The translations under genes were made by a program, and so were the position numbers. The notes below the pieces were generated by a model. That model saw only the letters and a program-made list of their open reading frames with translations. It did not search any database and was not told the origin of the DNA. This document shows, one piece after another, positions 7,032 through 14,568 of a stretch of DNA of 64,000 bases. The DNA is taken from NCBI GenBank assembly GCA_947624685.1, contig CANQLJ010000005.1, positions 1-64,000 of the forward strand. Reading direction: 5' to 3'. The DNA comes from Candidatus Gastranaerophilales bacterium. Its GTDB lineage: Bacteria; Cyanobacteriota; Vampirovibrionia; Gastranaerophilales; Gastranaerophilaceae. Each line of letters opens with the position of its first letter. The first letter of the stretch is position 1.

Positions 7032-9095
7032 ATGAGTATCAGAGTGAGCCAAAATTCTTTTTCAAAAGGAATAATCTCGCCTTCTTTACAAGGAAGGGTT
7101 GATTTAGAGCAATACGCTCTGGGCGTAAAAAATATCAAAAACGGTTTTGTCTTGCAGGAAGGCTGCGTTGTAAATCGTGCCGGGCTTGAATTTTTAAATG
7201 AAGTTAAATATAGCGATAAAAAAACAAGATTAATTCCTTTTGTATTTAATTTAAACCAAAGCTATATCATTGAAGCGGGCGAGAAATATTTTAGATTTAT
7301 TAAAGACGGCGCCTATATTTTAGATGACGATAATGAAATATATGAAATTGAGACCCCTTATCTTGAAGATGATATTTTTGAGCTGGATTTCGTGCAGCAA
7401 GCGGACGTTATGACCCTTGTTCACAAAAATTACAGACCTTGCGAGCTTTCAAGATTTAATCATAACAGTTGGGTGATAAATGAGATTAATTTTAAATCAA
7501 AAATCGAACCGCCCTCTAATGTTACGGCAAAATATTCAGGTTCAACTTCATCAAACACAACAACATATACTTATGTTGTTTGCAGCGTCGATAAAACAAA
7601 CGAAGAAAGTTCAAGAAGCAAAGAAGTCAATGTCACAGGTCACCTGGAAGCCTATTGGACAACGGCAGAAAACATTACAATCAGCTGGGATAAAGTTGAT
7701 GATGCGATAGAATATAATATCTACAGGGCCGTAAACGGGATATTCGGCTATGTCGGCACAAGTAACGGCGATAAGACATTTTTTGTCGATAACAATATTG
7801 AACCTGATTTATCAAGTTGTGCGCCCGTTTTTCAAAATCCTTTTGAACAAGAAAATCCTTCTTGCGTTTGTTATTTTCAGCAAAGAAAAGTTTTTGCCTG
7901 TTCAAATGAGTCTCCGCAGACTTTTTGGGCTTCTCAAAGCGGAACAAACAATAATTTCAATATTTCAAGACCTCTTAATTCCACAGACTCAATTAAAATG
8001 AGCATCTATGATAATGTTGCAAACGAAATACAACATCTTATACCTTTTGACGATTTAATCGTTATGACAACAAACGCCGAATGGGCGCTCAATGGTTCAG
8101 ACGGTGTATTTTGTGCCAATCCTGCTCCTATTGCAAATTTGCAATCATATTACGGCTCATCAAAAATAAAACCTGTCGTATCCGGCTCAATGGTATTATT
8201 TGTGCAATCCGGGGGAAATATATTAAGAGATTTGGGATATAACTATCTTTCCGATTCTTATGACGGCGAGGAATTGACTTTATTTGCCAACCATCTTTTT
8301 GAAAATAAAAAGATTGTTTCAATGGCTTATGCCAAAGAGCCGCACAGAATGGTCATTTGCACAATGTCAGACGGAACGCTCAATTGTCTTACATATAACC
8401 CAAAACAAAAAATCTCCGCATGGCACACTCACACCACCCAGGGAAAATTTGAATGTGTCACGACAATTCGCGAAAATAACGAAGATATTGCATATTTTAT
8501 AATTAATCGCGAAATAAACGGAGAAAACAAAAGATATATTGAAAGATTCAAATCAAGACAAATCACTTCGCTTAAAGATTCGTTTTTCTTGGATTGTGCG
8601 CTTAGTGCTCATTTTGAGCAAAAGGTCGAAAAAATAACCGATTTATCTCATTTGAAAAATTGCAAAGTCAATGCACTTTTGGATTATGGGGTGATTGAGG
8701 ATTTGAAAGTCGATGAAAACGGAGTTTTAAAGCTTCCTTATCCTTCAAATGATGTCTTAGTCGGGCTTCCTTATGCTTTTGAACTTGAAACGCTCAATTT
8801 AGAAAGCGAAGGCACACTTGGGATAAATAAGATTATAAATAAGGTTGAAGTTAAGATATTAAATTCCAGAGAAGACTTTTTTATAGAAAACGAAAATGAA
8901 ACACTCTGTCAAAACGCAAGAAGCCACAGAAGTATCAATAATCCAACCGAACTTTTTTCAAAAAGTGTCGAATTTTGTCCGCTATATAGCGCAAAACCGG
9001 CTGTCAGTATAAAAATAGTCCAAAAATATCCGCTGCCTTTAAATATCTTGGCTATATCATCGACCATATCGCTCCAAGAGGTTGAAGCACAATGA
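7032..9095 (+). CDS. Tail nozzle protein (tail tubular protein B-like) with an embedded Fn3-like domain
   Basis: 687 residues. The first 100 match the common podovirus nozzle pattern: NSFSKGIISPSLQGRVDLEQY, then VNRAGLEFLNEV, RLIPFVFNLNQSYIIEAGEKYFRFIKDG. The protein forms the hexameric tail tip through which DNA leaves. Residues about 158-255 look like an inserted fibronectin type III domain (EPPSNVTAKYSGS, WDKVDDAIEYNIYRAVNG), which often mediates surface binding. The central part (FWASQSGTNNNFNIS, EWALNGSDG) is also typical of the family. Confidence 0.8.
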   Translation: MSIRVSQNSFSKGIISPSLQGRVDLEQYALGVKNIKNGFVLQEGCVVNRAGLEFLNEVKYSDKKTRLIPFVFNLNQSYIIEAGEKYFRFIKDGAYILDDDNEIYEIETPYLEDDIFELDFVQQADVMTLVHKNYRPCELSRFNHNSWVINEINFKSKIEPPSNVTAKYSGSTSSNTTTYTYVVCSVDKTNEESSRSKEVNVTGHLEAYWTTAENITISWDKVDDAIEYNIYRAVNGIFGYVGTSNGDKTFFVDNNIEPDLSSCAPVFQNPFEQENPSCVCYFQQRKVFACSNESPQTFWASQSGTNNNFNISRPLNSTDSIKMSIYDNVANEIQHLIPFDDLIVMTTNAEWALNGSDGVFCANPAPIANLQSYYGSSKIKPVVSGSMVLFVQSGGNILRDLGYNYLSDSYDGEELTLFANHLFENKKIVSMAYAKEPHRMVICTMSDGTLNCLTYNPKQKISAWHTHTTQGKFECVTTIRENNEDIAYFIINREINGENKRYIERFKSRQITSLKDSFFLDCALSAHFEQKVEKITDLSHLKNCKVNALLDYGVIEDLKVDENGVLKLPYPSNDVLVGLPYAFELETLNLESEGTLGINKIINKVEVKILNSREDFFIENENETLCQNARSHRSINNPTELFSKSVEFCPLYSAKPAVSIKIVQKYPLPLNILAISSTISLQEVEAQ

Positions 9096-9556
9096 TAGAG
9101 ATGAAAATTACAAAAGAAAATATCTTAAAAATCCTTGATAATCTGAATCAAAACGATAAAGAAGAAATGAAACTGTTTTATCAAAACTATTCAAAAAAGG
9201 ATTTTATTGATATTTGTTTCAGCAAAAAAAGCGAAATTTATATTGTCGGATTAGATGATATGACCCCGGTTGCGCTTGGCGGAATATACAGAACTCAAAA
9301 CAGCGATTCAAAAGCGCAGCTTTGGCTTCTGTCTACTGATGGCGTTAAAAATATAAAAAATGAATTTTTTAAATATTTGAAATCAAAAATAATATATTTT
9401 CAGTCAAAATTTCAAATATTATATAACGTCATTTATAAATCTAATTTTAAGATATTAAAATTTTTGAAAAAATTTGATTTCAAAGTGTTTGAGCTTGAGG
9501 ATTCGAATTTTAAATTATTTTATTTTAACAAAAAAGGAGGAAAAATTGATATATGA
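9092..9556 (+). CDS. T7 gp13-like (GNAT-fold) phage protein
   Basis: 154 residues overlapping the nozzle gene by four bases (ATGA), so translation is probably coupled. The middle reads VGLDDMTPVALGGIYR, then AQLWLLSTDGVKN, then YNVIYKSNFKILKFLKKFDFKV. This is the GNAT-like order seen in T7 gp13-type proteins (use of own value, WLL-T, N-V---N---I--L---GF), whose role in virion assembly is poorly defined. Enzymatic acetyl transfer is not implied. The 3' end contains the AAGGAGG site of the next gene. Confidence 0.6.
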   Translation: MIEMKITKENILKILDNLNQNDKEEMKLFYQNYSKKDFIDICFSKKSEIYIVGLDDMTPVALGGIYRTQNSDSKAQLWLLSTDGVKNIKNEFFKYLKSKIIYFQSKFQILYNVIYKSNFKILKFLKKFDFKVFELEDSNFKLFYFNKKGGKIDI

Positions 9557-12431
9557 TATATCGCCTGTGAATAACTATAAAGGCAACAATTTGACAACTA
9601 AATTTGATTTTAATTTTTATATAGATAATGAGGATCAATTAAAAGTATATTTATATGATGAAAATAATATCAAAATCGAACTAAAAAACAATGTTGACTA
9701 TAGAGTTGACGAAATTAAAAACAAAAACGGAAGCTTCATCACTTTCCCCATTTCCACTTCTCAATATGAAGTTTTAAAAGATAACCAAAATATATCGCTC
9801 GAGCTTGATTTGCCCATAAGCCAAGAAACGCAATATAACAACAGTTCTCTTTTAAACCTTGAGGCTCTTGAATATTCTTTTGACTATTTGACAAGATTGA
9901 TTCAAATTTTAAAAAGAAAATTGAGCCTCTGCGTAACAACACAAGAATGTTCCGACGTTACTCCCCAAGAGCTTATGAAATCATTAAATAATGCTCAGGT
10001 TGTGACAAACGAGCTTGCGCAAAAAGCAAAAGAAGAAGCAAATACCGCTTCAAAAAAAGTTCAAGAAGCAAATGACATTTTAAATAAGATTTCAAAATAC
10101 GGGATATTGCCGGATAATATAACAACACTCACCGACCCCGACGGTAAGCTCCATGCGCCAAGGCACGATTTGTTTGACCTCGTTTCAAAAGACCACATCC
10201 TGTCTTTTGAAGAATCCTATGGCCTTGCAAGGCTTGGCTCTTTAGTATATAAAGAAGGGGTGCCGGGCACAAGATACGGCTACAGCGACTTTTATAACAC
10301 CTGTTTAAAAGAATACAAAGATGAAACAAATGAAGTATATCAAAAACATCTAAATGTCGAAATTGTCGGAAATCCAAAGATAGATTTAAAAACAGGCGAT
10401 ATATCGCAATTTTCAACAAGCGCTTTTGCTAATATGCCCATAAACCTTGACCCCTCAGACAAGCCTTGGAGATTCAAATGGGTTGCAACAACGGCTTCAA
10501 GCTTTAACACAACCGCCAAACAAACAGGAGGCCATATTTTAGGCGACGCTTTAAATGCTCCCTTTAACGGTCTTTGGGTTCAAATTTTCGGCGGCAAAAT
10601 CGGTTTTGATATTAGTTCAAACGGCACAAGCTGGATGCACCCGGATCCTTCCTCATTACTTACCTACAGCGCCGAACCCGATACAAAATACTATGGTATC
10701 ATCACTTTTGACGGCACTAAATATGAAATGCAAATTTCAAAAAATGATGAAAGTAATTACACTGTTGCAGAATCATTTGAAAGCAGCGCAATTAAATTTA
10801 CCAAGTCTAACAGCCTCGGTATCACCACCTGCGACACTCCCTCAGGTCCCTGGGGAGGCATTTTGCATATGGATGAATGGTTTTTTGAAGTCGATGGGCA
10901 GATAGTTTGGAAGGGTGCCGATGATATTTTATATCAAAACAAAAACAAACACATCTTCTATGACATTAAAGAAAAAGAAAAAATCGATGAAATATATTCT
11001 AAAACAGGGATTGCCTGGTTTTATGGAATTGATGAAGTTAATGAAAGAATACTTTTGCCAAGAAATGATTATTTCTTTCAAAACGCGGCAGATGAAGATT
11101 GTTCCAAATATATTGAAGCGGGATTACCCAAATTTGATATTACACTTGATGTTCCGTTGACAGGAATATATCATACGGTAGCAGGCGGCACAGCTCGCAT
11201 TCTTACGGGATATACCAAACAAACCGTAACAACTTCCGTTTATGGCAATTCAACAACGGTTCAACCGCCTTCATCGGGCGTTGTTACATATATGGTCGTG
11301 GGTAATACATTTATCCCAAGGGCTTTAAGTGATGTGATTGATGTCAGCGAGAGTCAAAACGACACAATCCCATTGTTCACTGGTCAATATTTCGATTTTA
11401 AACCAAATCATCTGTCTTGGGTTAAAGCCGGAACTTATGCCGACGGAAAGGTATATAAAAGCGCATATAACGAACTTATCAAAATATTAAACGGTCAAGA
11501 AACAAAATATGGCGAAGGTTTTAAAGTCATTGAAGAAAAAAATAAGCAAGGAAGCGCAGACTATAGCGAATATTGGATAGTAAACCAAGAAAACGAAACA
11601 TTCAGAGTCCCTCTTAAAACCTCTCTTTTAAATACAATACAAAACGCAAGAATATTGATTGAGAAAAAAGAACCCACGGAAGAAGATAAAACATGGTATA
11701 ATCTTTATTCGGACGGATGGCTTGAACAGGGAGACTGGGGCTTGCCTTTGGATGAAACAAAAGGCGAAAAGCTCGTCACACTCTTAAAACCATACAAAGA
11801 TAAAAGTTATGAAGTGTTCGCTTCAAGCACTGTTAATAACCTTTACGCAAGCGCCCATGTCGAATCCGAAAACGAGATAAAATGTGAAACAAGAGGTCAT
11901 GATTTTACCACGCAGCCTTGTCATATAAGTTGGATTACAAAAGGATATGCGCAAAAGCCGACTGTTGATCTGATTGCAAATTCTCAAAATACAAACCTTT
12001 ATTTTAAAATAGCTAATGCCGTAGAAAATCTTGAAATTATTGATGCCGGGGAATTATTGGAAGAAGTAAACAGTACGGTAAATAAAGTCATAGAACTGTC
12101 AAAAGAAACCGTAAATAAGACCGAATGCAAAGCTTATGTTATTCAAACTTATACAAACGGCGCGTCAGGTTATAGAATTTACTCTGACGGATATTGCCAA
12201 CAGTGGGGCACGACTTCAAACGGTTCTTGGATCAATGTTGTATTATTAAAAACATATAATTCAACAAATTATAATGTAACTGTCGGTGGTGGCGATTCGT
12301 CAGGGGCTTGGTGCGTTTCTCAAATAGCAGCCGCAAATATGATTAGAGTGGGCAGTAGAGGAACCACAACTTGGGGCTCGAATCCGGTAACTTGGAGAAC
12401 TTGCGGCTATTTGGCGCAAGGAGAGTATTAA
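9546..12431 (+). CDS. Large tail fibre/receptor-binding protein
   Basis: 961 residues. A TTG start at 9546 is chosen instead of the ORF-track 9474 because GGAGG lies five bases upstream and the N-terminus then reads LIYDISPVNNYKGNN, a T7-gp17-like virion-attachment start. Residues about 120-220 hold coiled coil, typical of a trimeric shaft. Several beta-rich domains follow. At the C-terminus two related domains occur in tandem: YNLYSDGWLEQGDWG...LLKPYKDKSYEVF...SWITKGYAQ and YRIYSDGYCQQWGTT...LLKTYNSTNYNVT...TWRTCGYLAQ, resembling gp53-like fibre tips. No reverse transcriptase or template repeat is seen, so it does not look like a diversity-generated fibre. It overlaps the previous gene by 11 bases. 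Confidence 0.78.
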   Translation: MIYDISPVNNYKGNNLTTKFDFNFYIDNEDQLKVYLYDENNIKIELKNNVDYRVDEIKNKNGSFITFPISTSQYEVLKDNQNISLELDLPISQETQYNNSSLLNLEALEYSFDYLTRLIQILKRKLSLCVTTQECSDVTPQELMKSLNNAQVVTNELAQKAKEEANTASKKVQEANDILNKISKYGILPDNITTLTDPDGKLHAPRHDLFDLVSKDHILSFEESYGLARLGSLVYKEGVPGTRYGYSDFYNTCLKEYKDETNEVYQKHLNVEIVGNPKIDLKTGDISQFSTSAFANMPINLDPSDKPWRFKWVATTASSFNTTAKQTGGHILGDALNAPFNGLWVQIFGGKIGFDISSNGTSWMHPDPSSLLTYSAEPDTKYYGIITFDGTKYEMQISKNDESNYTVAESFESSAIKFTKSNSLGITTCDTPSGPWGGILHMDEWFFEVDGQIVWKGADDILYQNKNKHIFYDIKEKEKIDEIYSKTGIAWFYGIDEVNERILLPRNDYFFQNAADEDCSKYIEAGLPKFDITLDVPLTGIYHTVAGGTARILTGYTKQTVTTSVYGNSTTVQPPSSGVVTYMVVGNTFIPRALSDVIDVSESQNDTIPLFTGQYFDFKPNHLSWVKAGTYADGKVYKSAYNELIKILNGQETKYGEGFKVIEEKNKQGSADYSEYWIVNQENETFRVPLKTSLLNTIQNARILIEKKEPTEEDKTWYNLYSDGWLEQGDWGLPLDETKGEKLVTLLKPYKDKSYEVFASSTVNNLYASAHVESENEIKCETRGHDFTTQPCHISWITKGYAQKPTVDLIANSQNTNLYFKIANAVENLEIIDAGELLEEVNSTVNKVIELSKETVNKTECKAYVIQTYTNGASGYRIYSDGYCQQWGTTSNGSWINVVLLKTYNSTNYNVTVGGGDSSGAWCVSQIAAANMIRVGSRGTTTWGSNPVTWRTCGYLAQGEY

Positions 12432-12459
12432 TGAATTTTATGGAAAGGATTTTAACTCT

Positions 12460-12930
12460 ATGGAAATAAAGACAACACTTAATAAGCCATATACCGAAAA
12501 ACAAAGATTAAATTTTATTATTGCATTTAATCATCTAAAAGGATATACCATAAAAGAAACCGAAAACACTCTTGAGGCTTGGGGGTTGACGCAGGAAGAA
12601 AAAAAACAAGCCGAAAAAGAGCGCATTAATATGCTCTCTTTAACAAAGCGCGAAGTCTTTTTGGCACTCTATAAGGCAAAAGGAATAACCCCCGATATTG
12701 TTAAATCTCAAATAACAGATCCAACGGCGTTGATTGAATTTGAATATGCAAATGAATATTATCGCGGAAATCCTCTTATTGATTTAATCGGCGAAAAATT
12801 GGGCTATACGAGCGATGAGCTTGATTATTTATTTTTAAATAAGGAATTGCCTCAAAAGCAAGAGCCTAAACCCGAACCAAGCGAGATAGAAGGAAAGGAA
12901 GGGAATATGGCAGTTGAAGAAAAGGATTAG
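12460..12930 (+). CDS. Phage protein of unknown function after the fibre gene
   Basis: 156 residues starting MEIKTTLNKPYTEKQRLNFIIA. It has a helical, charged body and a C-terminal tail rich in Pro/Glu/Lys (QKQEPKPEPSEIEGKEG) that is probably disordered. Position just downstream of a fibre gene is where tail-fibre assembly chaperones are usually found, and the size fits, but no diagnostic motif is visible. AAAGGA lies ten bases before the ATG. Its stop codon lies inside the -35 region of the small toxin-like transcription unit that follows. Confidence 0.6.
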   Translation: MEIKTTLNKPYTEKQRLNFIIAFNHLKGYTIKETENTLEAWGLTQEEKKQAEKERINMLSLTKREVFLALYKAKGITPDIVKSQITDPTALIEFEYANEYYRGNPLIDLIGEKLGYTSDELDYLFLNKELPQKQEPKPEPSEIEGKEGNMAVEEKD

Positions 12931-12956
12931 ACAAACAGGAATAATTACAATATAAT
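12928..12956 (+). promoter_or_regulatory. Promoter of the small hydrophobic peptide mRNA
   Basis: TAGACA (12928-12933, 5 of 6 to TTGACA), a 17-base spacer and a perfect TATAAT (12951-12956). Predicted start about 12963, giving a 5' leader of about 70 bases. It gives the 24-codon ORF its own transcription unit inside the late phage operon. Confidence 0.72.
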
Positions 12957-13032
12957 CGTTTATAGGGTAAGTACCTAACCCCCGCCGTCACAGACAATTT
13001 ATGAAGAATTGAAGCGGAAAGGGGGTGAAAAG

Positions 13033-13107
13033 ATGAATAAAAAACATATAAAAAGTGCTATCAGAGCACTGATAACACTTTTAAAGTTTATTTACTTTAT
13101 CTTATAG
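13033..13107 (+). CDS. 24-residue hydrophobic peptide, candidate type I toxin
   Basis: ATG at 13033 behind an exceptionally strong ribosome site, GGGGGTG. The product MNKKHIKSAIRALITLLKFIYFIL has a basic N-terminus and a single 16-18-residue apolar helix, the architecture of membrane-acting type I toxins. In the leader, ACCCCC plus CCG (about 12978-12987) can pair with CGG-AAA-GGGGGT (13015-13026), which would hide the ribosome site. The 3' part is covered by the antisense unit. I know of no named family for the peptide. Alternatives are a small regulatory leader or a tiny holin-like peptide; the antisense unit favours the toxin reading. Confidence 0.6.
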   Translation: MNKKHIKSAIRALITLLKFIYFIL

Positions 13108-13159
13108 GGTATGAAGCGAAGCTCTAAGGAAGTACCATTTCTTTAGGGCTTCCCCCTAT
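13048..13159 (-). ncRNA. Antisense RNA, candidate type I antitoxin
   Basis: The predicted start is near 13159, from a TTGACA-17-AATAAT promoter on the minus strand. The RNA would run through the toxin's 3' hairpin and most of its coding region. It would end at a minus-strand intrinsic terminator formed by AGTGTTATCAG-TGCT-CTGATAGCACT followed by TTTTTATATGTTTTTT (13079 down to about 13039). That gives an RNA of about 110-120 nt, fully complementary to the mRNA. Ends are predicted from motifs only. Confidence 0.6.
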
Positions 13160-13160
13160 A
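13103..13160. repeat. Long stem-loop at the 3' end of the toxin-like mRNA
   Basis: AAGCTCTAAGGAA (13119-13131) pairs with TTCTTTAGGGCTT (13139-13151) around the loop GTACCAT, and an outer TATAGGG (13103-13109) pairs with CCCTATA (13154-13160). There is no long T-run, so it may be a stabilising structure or an RNA-RNA recognition hairpin present in both strands' transcripts, rather than a simple terminator. Confidence 0.75.
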
Positions 13161-13165
13161 TTGTT

Positions 13166-13194
13166 ATTATTTATCATATTCCCGTATTTGTCAA
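13166..13194 (-). promoter_or_regulatory. Promoter of the antisense RNA
   Basis: On the minus strand: a perfect TTGACA (13194-13189), a 17-base spacer and AATAAT (13171-13166, 5 of 6). No minus-strand protein gene lies downstream, so its only visible product is an RNA antisense to the 24-codon ORF. Confidence 0.7.
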
Positions 13195-13233
13195 GATATA
13201 ACAGGCAAAGTTGTTTGTATTGGAGTATTAAAA

Positions 13234-13752
13234 ATGTGTATGGAATGTTTTGAAAAATTGCCAAAATTTATTTTTGCCGAGAAAGAATATATGCGCTGGC
13301 AAGATAATAAAAGGTGCTGCGTTGGTTTTTCCGCAATGCCCGATATTCGCAATAAACAAATAAATAAATGCGTTATGTCCAAAGAGGAAATAAAAAAAGC
13401 AAAGAAAAAACCTTTATATCTTGCTTGTGATATTGATGTTTATTTGTGTGATAAAAGCACGGGGCTTGAATATACCTTTACAATAATTAAAGGATATGAT
13501 TATGACGGAGCTAGTATTGCTCGTTTTTTATGGCGAATAATAGGTTCAAAAGAAAATATCGAATATAAAGTGGCTTCGCTTATTCATGATGTTCTTTGTG
13601 AAAATCATTATCTTGTTAACAATGACAGATATTTTGCAGATAAAATTTTTGAAAGTTTACTTGAAGTTGCTGATGTCGGAGCCTTCAGACGTTGGCTGAT
13701 GTTTCATAGCGTAGATAATTATCAAAAGTTTTGTTCTTGGGGGAAAGAATGA
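13234..13752 (+). CDS. DUF1353 phage protein
   Basis: 172 residues matching the DUF1353 pattern found in many phages near lysis genes: GYDYDGASIARFLWRIIG (family: GF-TDGASVPR-FW---G), then VASLIHDVLC (AA-LHD-LY), then RYFADKIFESLLEVADVGAFRRWLMFHSV (R-EAD--F---M---GV---R-W-MY-AV). The conserved Asp, His and Asp suggest a metal site, but no activity is established. GGAG lies nine bases before the ATG. The gene overlaps the next start by four bases. Confidence 0.82.
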   Translation: MCMECFEKLPKFIFAEKEYMRWQDNKRCCVGFSAMPDIRNKQINKCVMSKEEIKKAKKKPLYLACDIDVYLCDKSTGLEYTFTIIKGYDYDGASIARFLWRIIGSKENIEYKVASLIHDVLCENHYLVNNDRYFADKIFESLLEVADVGAFRRWLMFHSVDNYQKFCSWGKE

Positions 13753-13967
13753 ATATCTCAGCAGAATTGTTATTGTTAATCACCATAAACATCATAAGCG
13801 CCGGTATTTTTATTGGCGGGCTTGCAACAAGCATAAAATTCATTGAAACTCAGATAAAGCGCCTTGAGATAAAGCAGGATAAGCATAATAATTTGATAGA
13901 GCGAATGGCGATTGTTGAGCAGTCCCTTAAGTCCGCACATAAAAGAATAGATAAAATTGGAGGATAG
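13749..13967 (+). CDS. Holin-like or spanin-like small membrane protein
   Basis: 72 residues. One apolar segment (LLLLITINIISAGIFIGGLATSI, about 6-28) is followed by a charged coiled coil (FIETQIKRLEIKQDKHNNLIERMAIVEQSLKSAHKRIDKI). The start at 13749 is chosen for GGGGGAAAG just upstream; it overlaps the DUF1353 stop. It directly precedes a cell-wall peptidase gene, the usual place for a holin or lysis-accessory membrane protein. One membrane pass plus coiled coil fits a class III-like holin or an i-spanin equally well. Confidence 0.6.
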   Translation: MNISAELLLLITINIISAGIFIGGLATSIKFIETQIKRLEIKQDKHNNLIERMAIVEQSLKSAHKRIDKIGG

Positions 13968-13970
13968 ATT

Positions 13971-14369
13971 ATGTTGAATTTTAAAATGTCCGAATTGATT
14001 CACTCTGATATTGCAGTTAAAAACAATATCAATAATATGCCCGACATTAATTCAATGGATAATATGCTGAATTTAATTGTATTTTGCCTGCAGCCCATAA
14101 GAGAATTGATTAAAAAACCGATGATAATAACTTCGGGCTACAGATGTCAAAAAGTAAATTCTCTTGCCGGCGGGAAAACGAACTCTCAGCACCTTAAAGG
14201 CCAAGCAGTAGATTTTAAAATCTCGGGTATGAACCCAAGTCAAATAATAAACATAATAAAAAATTCAAATATCGAATATGACCAATTGATAAACGAATTC
14301 GACAGCTGGGTTCATATCTCATATTCAAAAGGAAAAAATCGAAAACAGCCACCATTTAAAATTCCTTAA
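13971..14369 (+). CDS. Peptidase M15A-family cell-wall hydrolase (endolysin candidate)
   Basis: 132 residues with the zinc-peptidase M15A layout: SGYRCQKVNSLAGGKTNSQHLKGQAVDF (about 52-79) supplies the His and Asp zinc ligands in S-H--G-A-D. A C-terminal WVHISYSKG supplies the last His. The family cuts peptide cross-links of murein (D-Ala-D-Ala or L-Ala-D-Glu type). No signal peptide, so release would depend on the adjacent holin-like protein. Three bases after that gene, with TTGGAGG upstream; last gene of the phage unit. Confidence 0.82.
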   Translation: MLNFKMSELIHSDIAVKNNINNMPDINSMDNMLNLIVFCLQPIRELIKKPMIITSGYRCQKVNSLAGGKTNSQHLKGQAVDFKISGMNPSQIINIIKNSNIEYDQLINEFDSWVHISYSKGKNRKQPPFKIP

Positions 14370-14405
14370 GTTTTTTGTTTTGTTCGTTCCATCATTTTTC
14401 GTTTT

Positions 14406-14445
14406 GCCCTTTTATATTATTAAATATAAAAGGGCTTTTTTTATT
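14406..14445 (+). terminator. Intrinsic terminator closing the phage late operon
   Basis: GCCCTTTTATATT (14406-14418) pairs perfectly with AATATAAAAGGGC (14423-14435), followed by TTTTTTTATTTT. It ends the lysis operon and marks the likely right limit of phage sequence. Confidence 0.93.
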
Positions 14446-14495
14446 TTGCACTTGAAATTATCATCTTAACAATTGAATTAATTTTTTGTAACTTG

Positions 14496-14524
14496 TTGAC
14501 AACAAAAAAAAACGCTACTATAAT
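14496..14524 (+). promoter_or_regulatory. Perfect consensus sigma-70 promoter
   Basis: TTGACA (14496-14501), exactly 17 bases, TATAAT (14519-14524). Predicted start about 14531, leaving a leader of about 38 bases with AAAGGAAG before the ATG. Both hexamers match consensus fully, which implies strong constitutive transcription of the pilin-like gene. Confidence 0.92.
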
Positions 14525-14568
14525 ACTTGAAGATAGATTGAAAATTAGTTTATAAAGGAAGTACATTT

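Noticed and set aside
7480-8502. Several 60-90-residue ORFs inside the nozzle gene
   Set aside because: Shadows in other frames of a clearly coding gene.
9546-12431. Diversity-generating retroelement acting on the fibre, as in BPP-1 whose capsid genes these resemble
   Set aside because: No reverse transcriptase and no adenine-biased template/variable repeat pair is visible in the window, and the C-terminus looks like a gp53-type tip rather than a C-type lectin fold.
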